Positions 1-9,898 of a DNA stretch of 64,000 nt are shown in pieces (positions within the stretch are counted from its first letter, which is position 1; each line of letters opens with the position of its first letter). This stretch comes from Stigmatella erecta (GTDB lineage Bacteria > Myxococcota > Myxococcia > Myxococcales > Myxococcaceae). The notes under the pieces were generated by a model that had not been told where the DNA came from, searched no databases, and saw nothing but the letters and a program-made list of their open reading frames with translations. The translations under genes were made by a program, and so were the position numbers. Where the stretch lies: NCBI RefSeq assembly GCF_900111745.1, contig NZ_FOIJ01000005.1:186001-250000 (forward strand), written 5' to 3'.

Positions 1-1059
1 ACGGTGGACGGCAAGACGAGCGCGTCGCTGCGCGAGGACACCTCGCTGCTGTCCGGCGAGGGCGCGCAGCTGCTCAACTCCCGCAACACCGTCACCGACG
101 CCGACGGGCGCCAGGCCGTCCACGAGCTGGGCCAGGGCGGCGAGCGGATGACGCTCTCCGGGCCCGGGGGCGCGGACCCGCGCGACATCGCCGATCCGGA
201 GTCGCTGGGCGATGACCCCACCGGCAAGGAGTTGCTGCTCCAGGCGGGCATCTCCACCTCCAGCACCGTCAGCTCCTACCTGAACAACGGCGGGGCCCGC
301 TCGCTGGAGATGCTGAGCAACCTGGGCCAGGACGCGCACCGGCTGCCGGTGCTGGCCTCGAAGGTGCTCGGCGGCGACACGATGCTGAAGGGGCTGGAGG
401 GCGCGCGCGGGGGCATGTCCGCGCTCGGAGGCGTGGCGGGGGTGGTGGCCGGCGGGATGGAGCTGGCCGAGGGCATCCGCAAGAAGAACGTGCCGGACAT
501 CTTCAAGGGCCTGTTCGACACCGGCATGGGCCTCTCCAACATGTACCAGGGCGGCAAGGCCTTCTTCGATGCCATCAAGGGCGTCACGGACACGGCCGCG
601 GACGCGTCGGGCACGGTGGCCAAGGGCATGGGCAACTGGGCCAGCGTGCTGGGCAACACGAAGGTGGCCGGCGCGGTGAGCTCCACCGTGCTCAACTCCG
701 TGAAGGGCATGGGCGGCCTGGGCAAGGTGGCCGGCGCCGCGGCGGAGCTGGGCGCCAAGGGGCTGAGCGCGCTCAAGAGCATGGGCGGCTTCATGAACGT
801 GGCCGGCGCGGCGGTGGGCACGGGCCTGGGCATCATGGACATCGTCGGTGGCGCCCAGAGCAAGGACGGCGCGCAGATCGCCAAGGGCGCCGTGGGGGTC
901 GCGGGCAGCCTCGGCGGCGCCATCGCGGCGGGCGCCATCGGTGGCCCCCTGGGCATGGCGGTGGGGCTCGGGGTGGGGCTGTTGACCTTCGGCTTCGGCA
1001 AGCTGATGGACCTCATCAGCGACAAGAAGCACAAGATCGCCGAGCTGCAGATCGGCTGA
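1..1059 (+). CDS. C-terminal part of a large Gly/Ala-rich protein, function unknown (partial)
   Basis: The frame is already open at the left edge, so the true start lies outside the window; about 352 codons are visible. The first 85 or so residues are polar and rich in Asp, Glu and Gly. From about residue 110 the chain is a series of Gly/Ala-rich, weakly hydrophobic helices (for example GGVAGVVAGG, and near the end GPLGMAVGLGVGLL), closing with a basic tail containing KKHK. No catalytic motif is recognisable. The layout (polar N-terminal part, then Gly/Ala helices with segments such as AKGAVGVAGSLGGAIAAG) resembles the C-terminal half of the 782-residue protein at 17791..20139 (AVKGGLEITAGVLGTFG), so the two may belong to one family of membrane-active or secreted proteins. 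That link is an inference from composition only. Confidence 0.7.
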   Translation, partial: TVDGKTSASLREDTSLLSGEGAQLLNSRNTVTDADGRQAVHELGQGGERMTLSGPGGADPRDIADPESLGDDPTGKELLLQAGISTSSTVSSYLNNGGARSLEMLSNLGQDAHRLPVLASKVLGGDTMLKGLEGARGGMSALGGVAGVVAGGMELAEGIRKKNVPDIFKGLFDTGMGLSNMYQGGKAFFDAIKGVTDTAADASGTVAKGMGNWASVLGNTKVAGAVSSTVLNSVKGMGGLGKVAGAAAELGAKGLSALKSMGGFMNVAGAAVGTGLGIMDIVGGAQSKDGAQIAKGAVGVAGSLGGAIAAGAIGGPLGMAVGLGVGLLTFGFGKLMDLISDKKHKIAELQIG

Positions 1060-1086
1060 GCCCCCGGGCCCGCATGCCCGGGGAAG

Positions 1087-1107
1087 GAGGCCCCGCTTGG
1101 GGGCCTC
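1087..1107. terminator. Hairpin between convergent genes, probable bidirectional terminator
   Basis: GAGGCCCC (1087-1094) and GGGGCCTC (1100-1107) form an 8-bp GC-rich stem with a 5-nt loop. It lies in the 63-bp gap between the stop codons of two convergent genes. There is no T-run on either side, so termination would rest on the stem alone. Confidence 0.5.
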
Positions 1108-1122
1108 GGCCTTCGGCAGGGC

Positions 1123-1734
1123 TTACTTGCGCTGGAGGCTGAGGTACTGCTGCATCAGCGCGCGCGCCTCGCTGAGCTTGGCCTCGACGAAGCGGTCATC
1201 CTCGTCCGGCTCCGGCGGGGGGGCGGGCTTCTCGGTGCCCTTGCCCACCTCGTCCCCGAAGTCTACCGCGGCGGCCAGCAGGTTGCGGGCGGGGTTGTTG
1301 CCCAGCAGGCGGGCGAGCACCGTGGTCTCCACCTCAAGCCACTTCGCCGACTGGCGCAGCACGTCCAGGAACTCCCCCTCCAGCGCCTTGGAGGGGCGGC
1401 CCGGGCCGCTGAAGCAGACGCGGGCGTAGCTGTTGTCCCGGTCCGCGTAGAGGCCCAGCACCCGGTCCCGGAAGTCCTGCGAGAGCGCCTGCACCACCTT
1501 GTCCAGGTGCTCCTCCAGCAGGCCTTCCTTGCCCTTGCGGCCTGCGGCCGGCTGCATGCCCTGCACCTCGGCGACATGCCAACCCGCGTCGGTCAGCGCG
1601 CTGGCGGACTGCGACCACTTCACTTCTGGCGTGGGCTGACCTACCTCCTCACAGACGCGGCGCAGCGTCTGGCGCAGTGCGGTGAGGTTTCCTTCGACGT
1701 CGGAGAGGAAGAGGATGAGGCGCGGGTGGGACAA
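1123..1734 (-). CDS. Conserved hypothetical protein, 203 aa
   Basis: Not assigned to a named family. It starts at a TTG preceded by AGGAG at good spacing, which supports this start despite the rare codon. The N-terminus (RLILFLSDVEGNLTALRQTL) has a strand-then-helix pattern; a Pro/Glu/Asp-rich linker (PAPPPEPDEDD) lies near residue 175 and a short helix closes the protein. There is no signal peptide or membrane segment, so it is probably cytoplasmic. It is about 100 bp downstream of the acyl-CoA carboxylase gene on the same strand and could be its distal operon partner, but nothing in the protein suggests a carboxylase role. Confidence 0.7.
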   Translation of the reverse strand: MSHPRLILFLSDVEGNLTALRQTLRRVCEEVGQPTPEVKWSQSASALTDAGWHVAEVQGMQPAAGRKGKEGLLEEHLDKVVQALSQDFRDRVLGLYADRDNSYARVCFSGPGRPSKALEGEFLDVLRQSAKWLEVETTVLARLLGNNPARNLLAAAVDFGDEVGKGTEKPAPPPEPDEDDRFVEAKLSEARALMQQYLSLQRK

Positions 1735-1833
1735 GAAGGTCTCCTAAAAGTGAGCCTCTTTCAAAGGCCGCGCGGCGATCCATAATTTCCGTTTCGCCAC
1801 GCGCCTGCCTGTCCCTCTGGAGGGCTGCCGGCC

Positions 1834-3402
<1,569 letters not shown>

Positions 3403-3511
3403 GGGGCCGCCCTCTAGCACGATCGAGGGCGGCGCGGGGGGGCCACGGTGCGGGGGCGGGCGTCCGGCGTCCAGCGGTGGACGCCCGCCTTCATGCGCAG
3501 GGGAAGGGGGG

Positions 3512-5317
3512 CTACTTGCCCACGCCCACCGCCGCCCAGCTCTCGGCGACCTTCTTGGCCTCGGTGGAGCCTGCGCCGTACAGGTCCGTGGCCGCCTTCA
3601 CCGTGGCCTCGCGGGCCTGGGCGAAGGTGGTATTCGGCGTCATGTAGTGGGCCAGGGCGCGGTAGTAGATCTTCAGGCCCTTCTCCATGCCGATGCCGTC
3701 CTGCACCGTGGCCTTGGAGGTGCGGTTGGTGCCGCCGTTGGCCAGCAGGTAGAAGGCGTTGTTGGCGATGCCGCTGGAGCCGTGCACCTCGGTCTGCTTC
3801 GGGTAGTTCTTGTAGTGGTCGACCGAGTAGCCATCCTTCGTCGGGTCGTCCATGTAGCGCAGCGCGTCAGTGGCGTCGCCGTTGTTGGGCGTCCAGGCGT
3901 CCTCGCCCACGGCCCAGTCGAACTGCACCGCCTTGTTCTGCTGCGAGGCGTACCACTCGACGCCCGAGCCCATGATGTCGCTGAAGGCCTCGTTCAGGCC
4001 GCCGGACTCGTTGCGGTAGAGCAGGCCCGCGGTGCGCTCGGTGAGGCCGTGGGCGATTTCATGGCCGGCGATGTCCAGGGTGGTGAGGGGGCCGGCGTCC
4101 TTGCCGTCGCCGTCGCCGTAGTTCATCTGGGTGCCGTCCCAGTACGCGTTCACGAAGTCCTTGCCGATGTGGATGTTGGAGATGAGCTTCTCGCCCTTGC
4201 CGTCCAGCGAGTCGCGGCCGAGGACGTTCTTGAGCATGTCGTAGGTCATCTGCGCGCCGTAGTGCGCGTCCACCGCGGCCTTGTTGCGCGAGGGGTCCGT
4301 GGCCTCGCCCCAGACGTTGTTGTTGTCCTGGATGGCCACGGGGTTCTTCGCCTCCTCCTTGCCCTGGGCATCCAGCGTCACCACGCCCTTGCCGCGCGTG
4401 CTGTCCTCCAGGCTGTAGGTGCCGTCCGCGTTCTTCTTCGTGGCGAGGTCCACCTGGCCGCTGTAGAGCGTGGTGTCATCCACCGTGCCGCTCGCGGGCG
4501 GGGCGGGGGGCAGGGGCTTCTCGGTCTTGGGCGTGGAGGTGCCAGCCTGGGGCTTGGGGCGCTCGATGCCGCCCAGCTGGTTGAAGGACTCGAAGAGCTT
4601 TCCGCTGTTCGCGTCGAGCAGGTAGTTCATCCGGCGCGGCTGCTCGTTGCCGCCGAGGTTGGCCAGCTCCACGCGGTACGCGGACTGATACTCGCCCTTG
4701 GCGTCCTGGTAGAGCACGCGCTCGACCTGGGGGGCCCGGTCCGTCTGGCCGCCGAACTGCTTCTGGGCAATGGCCAGCGCGTCCTTCCCGGTGAGCTTCG
4801 GCTGGGTGGTGCCCAGCCCCGTGGGCAGGGAGGACGTCTCCCCGGTGAGGCCCGCGAACTTCCCGTCCGCGTCCAGGTGGCCAATCACCTGCTCGCCGAA
4901 GACCTTCACGCCCTCGTGGACGCGGTCCATGCGCACGTGCGTCATGCCCAGCTCGTCGCGCTCGATGGCGCGGGGGGTGAACGACTGGGAGGCGTCGAAC
5001 CGGGGGCCGATGAGGCTCGCGCCCGGGGGGCTCTTCTGCTGGGAGATGAAGTTCAGCGTGGACTGGACGGCGGCCTGGCCCTCGCGGCTGTTCACGGCGA
5101 CCGGGCCGGGGATGGGCGTCTCGCGCGCGGAGGCACCCGTCAGCTCCGTGGGGGCGCGGCGGGCGGGGGTGAAGGAGGACTGGTCCGAGGCGCCCGGGCG
5201 CGCGGACGCAACGGGCGTCTTCAGCGTGTTGGCGGGGGCCGGGGCAGCGGCCGGGGTGGGGGCGGTGCGGGAAGCGGAAGCAGCGGGGGTCTGGCCATCC
5301 AGGCGGCGAATGCTCAC
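3512..5317 (-). CDS. M4 (thermolysin-like) metallopeptidase with propeptide-like N-terminal domain
   Basis: Zinc endopeptidase of the thermolysin family. The zinc/catalytic motif HEIAHG is at residues 419-424, the third zinc ligand is in GGLNEAFSD (Glu443), and the catalytic His512 is in [13 protein letters not shown]. Residues about 75-265 look like an FTP/PepSY-type propeptide ([20 protein letters not shown]), followed by a Pro-rich linker and the protease domain. The start is a GTG with GAGG 7 nt upstream. There is no Sec signal peptide: the first 70 residues are Ala/Pro/Thr-rich and polar, which is odd for an M4 enzyme and suggests another export route or intracellular storage. Single gene, with a 241-bp intergenic region upstream that contains a TTGTAA/TTACAA palindrome. 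Confidence 0.95.
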   Translation of the reverse strand: MSIRRLDGQTPAASASRTAPTPAAAPAPANTLKTPVASARPGASDQSSFTPARRAPTELTGASARETPIPGPVAVNSREGQAAVQSTLNFISQQKSPPGASLIGPRFDASQSFTPRAIERDELGMTHVRMDRVHEGVKVFGEQVIGHLDADGKFAGLTGETSSLPTGLGTTQPKLTGKDALAIAQKQFGGQTDRAPQVERVLYQDAKGEYQSAYRVELANLGGNEQPRRMNYLLDANSGKLFESFNQLGGIERPKPQAGTSTPKTEKPLPPAPPASGTVDDTTLYSGQVDLATKKNADGTYSLEDSTRGKGVVTLDAQGKEEAKNPVAIQDNNNVWGEATDPSRNKAAVDAHYGAQMTYDMLKNVLGRDSLDGKGEKLISNIHIGKDFVNAYWDGTQMNYGDGDGKDAGPLTTLDIAGHEIAHGLTERTAGLLYRNESGGLNEAFSDIMGSGVEWYASQQNKAVQFDWAVGEDAWTPNNGDATDALRYMDDPTKDGYSVDHYKNYPKQTEVHGSSGIANNAFYLLANGGTNRTSKATVQDGIGMEKGLKIYYRALAHYMTPNTTFAQAREATVKAATDLYGAGSTEAKKVAESWAAVGVGK

Positions 5318-5495
5318 GGGGTGCCTCGGTGATTAATGGGGGATGAGATACATGTATTATCGGGGTGGAGGTGAAGGTGTTGCTTCGTGGGATTAAATAG
5401 GTGGAGGTAGGTGCAGAACCCCTGTTGTCTCACTCCATGGGAAAGGGAGAACGCGGAGGGGCCTGGTCCTGGGCAGCCCAAGTGTTGAAGGAATC

Positions 5496-5509
5496 TTGTA
5501 AAATTACAA
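5496..5509. promoter_or_regulatory. AT-rich palindrome upstream of the M4 protease gene
   Basis: TTGTAA-AA-TTACAA is a perfect 6-bp-arm inverted repeat in an otherwise GC-rich genome, about 180 bp before the protease start codon. It looks like a regulator half-site pair; no regulator can be named. Confidence 0.35.
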
Positions 5510-5534
5510 CAGGGAATCCCGCTCCGGCGCGAGG

Positions 5535-5552
5535 CTGAAACATGTGTTTCAG
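5535..5552. terminator. Inverted repeat just after the stop codon of the gene ending at 5559
   Basis: CTGAAACA-TG-TGTTTCAG has perfect 8-bp arms and lies 7 bp past the stop of the minus-strand gene at 5559..6950. With only a 2-nt centre it would need to open to form a loop. It could be a terminator or a dimeric operator belonging to the downstream protease gene. Confidence 0.35.
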
Positions 5553-5558
5553 ACGGAC

Positions 5559-6950
5559 TTACGGGGGCAGGGGGCTCTCGGCCTGGGGGGGCAGCTCCCA
5601 GGAGAGCGCGAAGCGGTGGGCGTTTCCCGCCGCGCTGTCGAGCCACCCGGTGAGGCGCTCGCTGCCCGCGAGCAGGGGGCCCAGCTCCGTGCTCACGGCG
5701 AAGAGGGCGGCGAGCTGTTGATCCGACACGATGTCCATCAGCGAGACCTGGGAGAGCGCCGCCGCCATCCGCTTCGGATCCGCGGTGAAGTCCACCGCGC
5801 GCGGCAGCTTCGCGCCCTGCGCGGGCAGCGCGGCGAGCAGGTGTTGCACCACCGCCTCGTCATTGCCCACCACGAGCTGCGTGCCCTTCTGGCGGACGAA
5901 GACGCGGCCGCCCTGGAGCGTCAGCGCGTGGCCGTCCGGCAGCACCTGGGCGCCGGGAAACTGGGCCAGGGGGGCGAGCGCGGCCTTCACCGCCGCCGCA
6001 TCTTTCACCTCCGCGGCGAGCGCCTGGCGGGGCGCGAAGAAGCGCCCCGCGGGCGTGCGCAGGGAGCCCGTCACCTTCACGCTGTCCACCTGGAGCACCA
6101 CCTGGCCGGTGAGCTGCGGGGTGAGGGCCCGGGCCACCGCCTCCACCTGCGCGGGCGGACAGCCGGTGCACAGCTGCTGGATGTTGCCCCGCACGGCGCT
6201 CACGGCCTGGGCCAGCCCCGCGGGCGCCACCTGGGCCCGGGAGAAGAGAAGCCCCTCGGGCTTCATCGCGCCGTAGGGGCTGGTGCCCGCGGCCTTGAAG
6301 GGGGGCAGGGGCAGCTTCGAGGTGGTGCCCTCGGCCTGGAGCCCGTTGTGCGTGCCCTGCAGGCCCACCACGTTGCCGCCCTGGACGATGAAGACCACCC
6401 CGGGCAGCTTGCCCAGCCGCGCATCCGGCGTGGGGGCCTTGGCCATCAGCTTCACGGTGGCCTTGAGCAGGTCGTCATCGTCATAGAGCGAGGCGAAGGC
6501 ACACGCCTCGGAGCCCTTGAGCACATAGCCCGCCCGGCCGGGGCCCCGGGGCGCCACCACCGCCGTCATGCCCTGGAGGGTGGTGGTCTTCAGCTCCCCC
6601 TCGGCCTTCAGCGCCTCGCCGGCCCGGGCCTGGAAGGCCTGGGGCTCGGCGAGCCGGGTGCAGGACACCTTGCCCCGCCGGACGAAGGAGATGGTGGCGG
6701 GGCCCGCCGGGTCCATGCCCACCGAGGTGAGCGTCGCGGGCCGTGAGGGGTCCACGACGAGAAAGGGGTGCAGCTCCGCGTTCCAGTTGGCGGGCCGCAT
6801 CATGACGGACTGCATGCCCGCGCGGGCCATGAAGCCATACAGGCCCTGGAGGGCATCCAGGCGGGGGATGTGGACAACGGTGTCCGCGGAGGGCGCGGCG
6901 CGGGGGGCGGGGGCCGCGGCGAGCGCGGTGGCCAGAAGGAGCGGGAGCAT
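5559..6950 (-). CDS. Secreted protein of unknown function, 463 aa
   Basis: Begins with a short hydrophobic signal peptide (MLPLLLATALAAAPAPRAAP), so it is exported to the periplasm or beyond. The mature part is Ala/Gly/Leu-rich with mixed alpha/beta character and few cysteines (CTGCPP near residue 255 and two earlier single Cys). Repeated segments of the form VKAALAPLAQFPGAQVLPDGH and RVFVRQKGTQLVVGN suggest a duplicated beta-rich fold similar to DUF3352-type myxobacterial proteins, but I do not recognise a named domain. The 3' neighbour is the M4 protease 241 bp away; the 5' side is divergent to the ROK kinase with an 85-bp shared promoter region. Confidence 0.8.
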   Translation of the reverse strand: MLPLLLATALAAAPAPRAAPSADTVVHIPRLDALQGLYGFMARAGMQSVMMRPANWNAELHPFLVVDPSRPATLTSVGMDPAGPATISFVRRGKVSCTRLAEPQAFQARAGEALKAEGELKTTTLQGMTAVVAPRGPGRAGYVLKGSEACAFASLYDDDDLLKATVKLMAKAPTPDARLGKLPGVVFIVQGGNVVGLQGTHNGLQAEGTTSKLPLPPFKAAGTSPYGAMKPEGLLFSRAQVAPAGLAQAVSAVRGNIQQLCTGCPPAQVEAVARALTPQLTGQVVLQVDSVKVTGSLRTPAGRFFAPRQALAAEVKDAAAVKAALAPLAQFPGAQVLPDGHALTLQGGRVFVRQKGTQLVVGNDEAVVQHLLAALPAQGAKLPRAVDFTADPKRMAAALSQVSLMDIVSDQQLAALFAVSTELGPLLAGSERLTGWLDSAAGNAHRFALSWELPPQAESPLPP

Positions 6951-7035
6951 GAGGCGTCAGACAGCAGCCCGTCTCCTATACCCTGTCAAGCCGGACCGCT
7001 TCCGCTTTGGGGCGGCTTCGGGCAGGAAGACGCGA

Positions 7036-7944
7036 ATGACGACACGGGTGGGCGGTATCGAGGCAGGAGGAACCAAGTTTGTCTGTGTGGTGGGCACCGG
7101 GCCGGAGGACATCCACGCCCAGGTGCGCATCCCCACCACGACGCCGGAGGCCACCCTGGGCGCGGCCCTGGCGTTCTTCCAGGAGCAGAGCCTCCAGGGC
7201 GGGCGGCTCGGGGCGCTGGGCATCGCGTCCTTCGGTCCGCTGGACCTGCACCCGGGCTCGCCCACGTATGGCTTCATCACCTCCACCGCCAAGCCGGGCT
7301 GGAAGAACGTGGATGTGGTGGGGCCGTTCCGGCGGGCCCTGGACATCCCCGTGGGCTTCGACACGGATGTGAACGGGGCGGCCCTGGGCGAGGGGCGCTG
7401 GGGCGCGGCCCGGGGGCTGGACACGTACGTCTACCTCACGGTGGGCACGGGCATCGGCGGGGGCGGGGTCATCAACCACCAGCGGATGCATGGCCTGATT
7501 CATCCGGAGATGGGCCACATCTGGCTGCCGCGCAGTCCGGACGAGGTGCCCTCGTTCCAGGGCGTCTGCCCCTACCACGGCGCGTGTTTCGAGGGCCTGG
7601 CCTCGGGGCCCGCGCTCCACCGCCGCTGGGGGGGGCAGGCCGAGACCCTGCCCGCGCACCACCCGGCCTGGGCGCTGGAGGCGCACTACATCTCGCTGGC
7701 GATCTCCAACTTCATCGCCACGCTATCCCCCCAGCGCGTCATCCTCGGCGGCGGGGTGATGGAACAAAAGCACCTCTACCCGTTGGTCCGTGACGAGGTG
7801 CGCCGCCTGCTCAATGGCTACATCCAGTCCCCGTCCATCCTGGAGCGGATGGACGCGTACGTCGTTCCGCCGGCGCTGGGCGGACTGTCCGGGGCCGCGG
7901 GCGCGCTGGCCCTGGCGCAGCGCGCGCTGGAAGGGGGCGGGTGA
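7036..7944 (+). CDS. ROK-family sugar kinase, fructokinase-like
   Basis: ATP-dependent sugar kinase of the ROK family, most like bacterial fructokinases that make fructose 6-phosphate. The N-terminal phosphate loop IEAGGTKFVCVVGTG, the sugar/catalytic region PVGFDTDVNGAALGE (catalytic Asp in DVN), the glycine-rich TVGTGIGGGGVI, and the structural zinc motif with CPYHGACFEGLASGPAL (His/Cys ligands) are all present. The zinc motif with short CPYHG spacing points to fructokinase rather than glucokinase. Length 302 aa is normal. The open frame runs much further upstream, but AGGAAG sits before the ATG at 7036 and the family motif starts 6 residues later, which fixes the start. Confidence 0.92.
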   Translation: MTTRVGGIEAGGTKFVCVVGTGPEDIHAQVRIPTTTPEATLGAALAFFQEQSLQGGRLGALGIASFGPLDLHPGSPTYGFITSTAKPGWKNVDVVGPFRRALDIPVGFDTDVNGAALGEGRWGAARGLDTYVYLTVGTGIGGGGVINHQRMHGLIHPEMGHIWLPRSPDEVPSFQGVCPYHGACFEGLASGPALHRRWGGQAETLPAHHPAWALEAHYISLAISNFIATLSPQRVILGGGVMEQKHLYPLVRDEVRRLLNGYIQSPSILERMDAYVVPPALGGLSGAAGALALAQRALEGGG

Positions 7945-7975
7945 AAACAGACCTGAAGGGTGAAAACAGACCTGA
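7940..7975 (+). repeat. Tandem direct repeat GGTGAAAACAGACCTGA, two copies
   Basis: Two exact 17-bp copies at 7940-7956 and 7959-7975, giving a 19-bp period. The first copy overlaps the stop codon of the ROK kinase gene; the pair lies about 105-140 bp before the start of the FAD oxidoreductase gene. Same-face tandem half-sites at this spacing are typical of response-regulator or activator binding, but a chance duplication is possible. Confidence 0.5.
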
Positions 7976-8079
7976 TCATTTTCTCACGAAAGGGGATCGA
8001 CAAGGGCAACGGCGCTGGCCGAGAGTGCTGCAAAAAAGTGAACAGATGTTTCATCCGTTCACGGGAAAGCGAGAAGCCC

Positions 8080-9534
8080 ATGTCGAGCCCGGTTCACTCC
8101 CGCCGAAAGCTGATCCAAGGAGCGCTGGCGGTGGCCGCGGTGGCGTTCAACCCCCTGAGCCGGAGCTGGGCCGCCACCGCCGAGCCGGGGACGCTGCACG
8201 TCCCGGACTTCGATGGGCAGTTGCTGATGGATGCCGGGACGCGGGCCGGGGCGGCGGATGACTTTGGCCACATCGTCCACCGCACCCCCTGGGCCGTGCT
8301 CGAGCCGGGCTCGGTGGAGGACATCGTGAAGGTGGTCTGCTTCGCGCGGACGCACCGCCTGAAGGTGGCGGGCGCGCGGGGCCTCGGCGAGAGCCACAGC
8401 ACCCACGGCCAGGCCCAGGTGGAGGGCGGCATCGTCATCGACATGTCCGCCCTGTCCACCATTCACGAGATAGGCGCCACGAGCGTCTGGGTGGATGCGG
8501 GCGTGCGGTGGAATGCCCTGCTGCAGGCCACGGTGCCGCTGGGCAAGAGCCCGCCGACGCTCACCGACTACATTGACTTGAGCGTGGGCGGCACGCTGTC
8601 GGTGGGAGGCATTGGCGGCCAGGTGTTCCGCCATGGCCTGCAGGTGGACAATGTCCTGGAGATGGAGGTCGTCACCGGCCGGGGCGAGCTCGTGCGGTGC
8701 TCCCGCCTGGTGAACCGGCCGCTGTTCGATGCCGTCCGGGGCGGGCTGGGCCAGTTCGGCATCATCGTGCGCGCGCGGATCCGGCTCGTGGCCGTGCCGC
8801 CCCGGGCCCGGACCTATACCGCCGTGTATACGGATCTGCCCCGCTTCCTGGCGGATCAGATCCTGCTCATCGAGGGGGGCCGGTTCGATTACGTGGAGGG
8901 CTCGGTCTCCATCGCCAATGGGGGCCGGAGCTACCAGCTGGAGGCGGTGAAGTACTTCAAGCCCGGCGCGGAGCCCAACGACGCGGCCCTGCTGGCGGGG
9001 CTGGCGTATCAGCCCGGCACGCTGCAGGTGGTGGACAGCAGCTACTATGACTTCACCAACCGGCTGGCCCCCTTGATTGCGTTCCTGCAGAGCAGTGGGC
9101 TGTGGGAGTACCCGCACCCGTGGCTGGACATGTTCGTGCCGGGCGCCGCGGCGGCCTCGTTCGTGAAGCAGGTGCTGGACCAGACGCCCGAGGCCGAGAT
9201 GGGCGGCGGGCCCATCCTCTTGTACCCCTTCCGGCTCGACAAGCTCACGGCCCCGTTCGTGCGCGTGCCCCCCGGCCGGCATGCCTTCCTGTTCTCGCTG
9301 CTGCGCACCGCCGTGCCGCCCACCGAGGAGAACGTGGCGGCGCTGGTGGCCAAGAACCTGCTCTTCGTGGATCAGCTCATGCGGGTGGGCGGGCGGCGGT
9401 ATGCCATCGGCTCCGCGCCCCCGGGCCCCGGGGGCTGGCGCGAGCACTTCGAGCCGCTGTGGCCCGCGTTCCAGGCGGCCAAGGCGGCCTTCGACCCGGA
9501 CAACGTCCTCACGCCGGGCCAGCGCATCTTCTGA
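8080..9534 (+). CDS. Cytokinin-dehydrogenase-like FAD oxidoreductase, Tat-exported
   Basis: VAO/PCMH-family flavoprotein, 484 aa. Residues 7-23 form a twin-arginine signal (SRRKLIQGALAVAAVAF), so export folded with FAD is likely. The FAD domain has GARGLGESHSTHGQAQ; His106 occupies the place of the histidine that binds FAD covalently in cytokinin dehydrogenases. Further on, LTDYIDLSVGGTLSVGG, FRHGLQVDNVLEMEVVTG and GGLGQFGIIVRARI follow the plant enzyme order almost segment by segment, including the Asp of the T-D-Y motif that acts in catalysis, and the C-terminus FDPDNVLTPGQRIF matches the family ending. The substrate is not shown by sequence; an N6-isoprenyl-adenine or another allylic amine or alcohol is plausible. 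The frame is open from 7960, but GAGAAG before the ATG at 8080 and the Tat motif fix the start. Confidence 0.85.
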   Translation: MSSPVHSRRKLIQGALAVAAVAFNPLSRSWAATAEPGTLHVPDFDGQLLMDAGTRAGAADDFGHIVHRTPWAVLEPGSVEDIVKVVCFARTHRLKVAGARGLGESHSTHGQAQVEGGIVIDMSALSTIHEIGATSVWVDAGVRWNALLQATVPLGKSPPTLTDYIDLSVGGTLSVGGIGGQVFRHGLQVDNVLEMEVVTGRGELVRCSRLVNRPLFDAVRGGLGQFGIIVRARIRLVAVPPRARTYTAVYTDLPRFLADQILLIEGGRFDYVEGSVSIANGGRSYQLEAVKYFKPGAEPNDAALLAGLAYQPGTLQVVDSSYYDFTNRLAPLIAFLQSSGLWEYPHPWLDMFVPGAAAASFVKQVLDQTPEAEMGGGPILLYPFRLDKLTAPFVRVPPGRHAFLFSLLRTAVPPTEENVAALVAKNLLFVDQLMRVGGRRYAIGSAPPGPGGWREHFEPLWPAFQAAKAAFDPDNVLTPGQRIF

Positions 9535-9539
9535 GCGCT

Positions 9540-9809
9540 TCAGTGCCTGGGGGTGACGCCGCGCACGGTGTGCACCGCGGCGTCCACCTCGGCGAGGATG
9601 CGCCGGGCGTGGTGCAGGAAGGCCTCGCCCGCGGGCAGCAGGCGCATGCCCCGGGCCGTCCGCTCGAAGAGCGGCGTGCCGAGCTCATCCTCCAGCGCGA
9701 GGATGTGGCGGCTCAGGGGCGGCTGGGTGAGGTGCAGCCGGCGGGCGGCCCGACCCACGTGGCCTTCCTCGGCCACCGCAACGAAGGACTGGATGTGCGT
9801 GAGACTCAC
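9540..9809 (-). CDS. Orphan LysR-type DNA-binding domain protein (no effector domain)
   Basis: Only the winged-helix N-terminal domain of a LysR-type regulator: VSLTHIQSFVAVAEEGHVG, then the recognition helix region RLHLTQPPLSRHILALEDEL and LFERTARGMRLLPAGEAFL, followed by the start of the linker helix (ARRILAEVDAAV). The protein stops at about 89 residues, whereas family members have about 300 with a periplasmic-binding-like sensor domain. The stop is immediately followed by the 3' end of the convergent FAD oxidoreductase gene, so the sensor half has been lost or replaced. The GTG at 9809 aligns with the family start; an ATG at 9848 would add 13 residues. It is divergent to map with 89 bp between. 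It may be functional as a small DNA-binding protein or be a decayed gene. Confidence 0.65.
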   Translation of the reverse strand: MSLTHIQSFVAVAEEGHVGRAARRLHLTQPPLSRHILALEDELGTPLFERTARGMRLLPAGEAFLHHARRILAEVDAAVHTVRGVTPRH

Positions 9810-9898
9810 GGGGCGTGAGTCTACCTCAGTCCGTGCGGCGGGGCTCATGCCAAGACAGCATTGGACGCTCCGCGAACCCAGGTGCCACCTTGCCGGCC

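Noticed and set aside
8038-8062. GTGAAC/GTTCAC inverted repeat before the oxidoreductase start
   Set aside because: 6-bp arms with 13-nt spacer; too weak to call an operator on its own.
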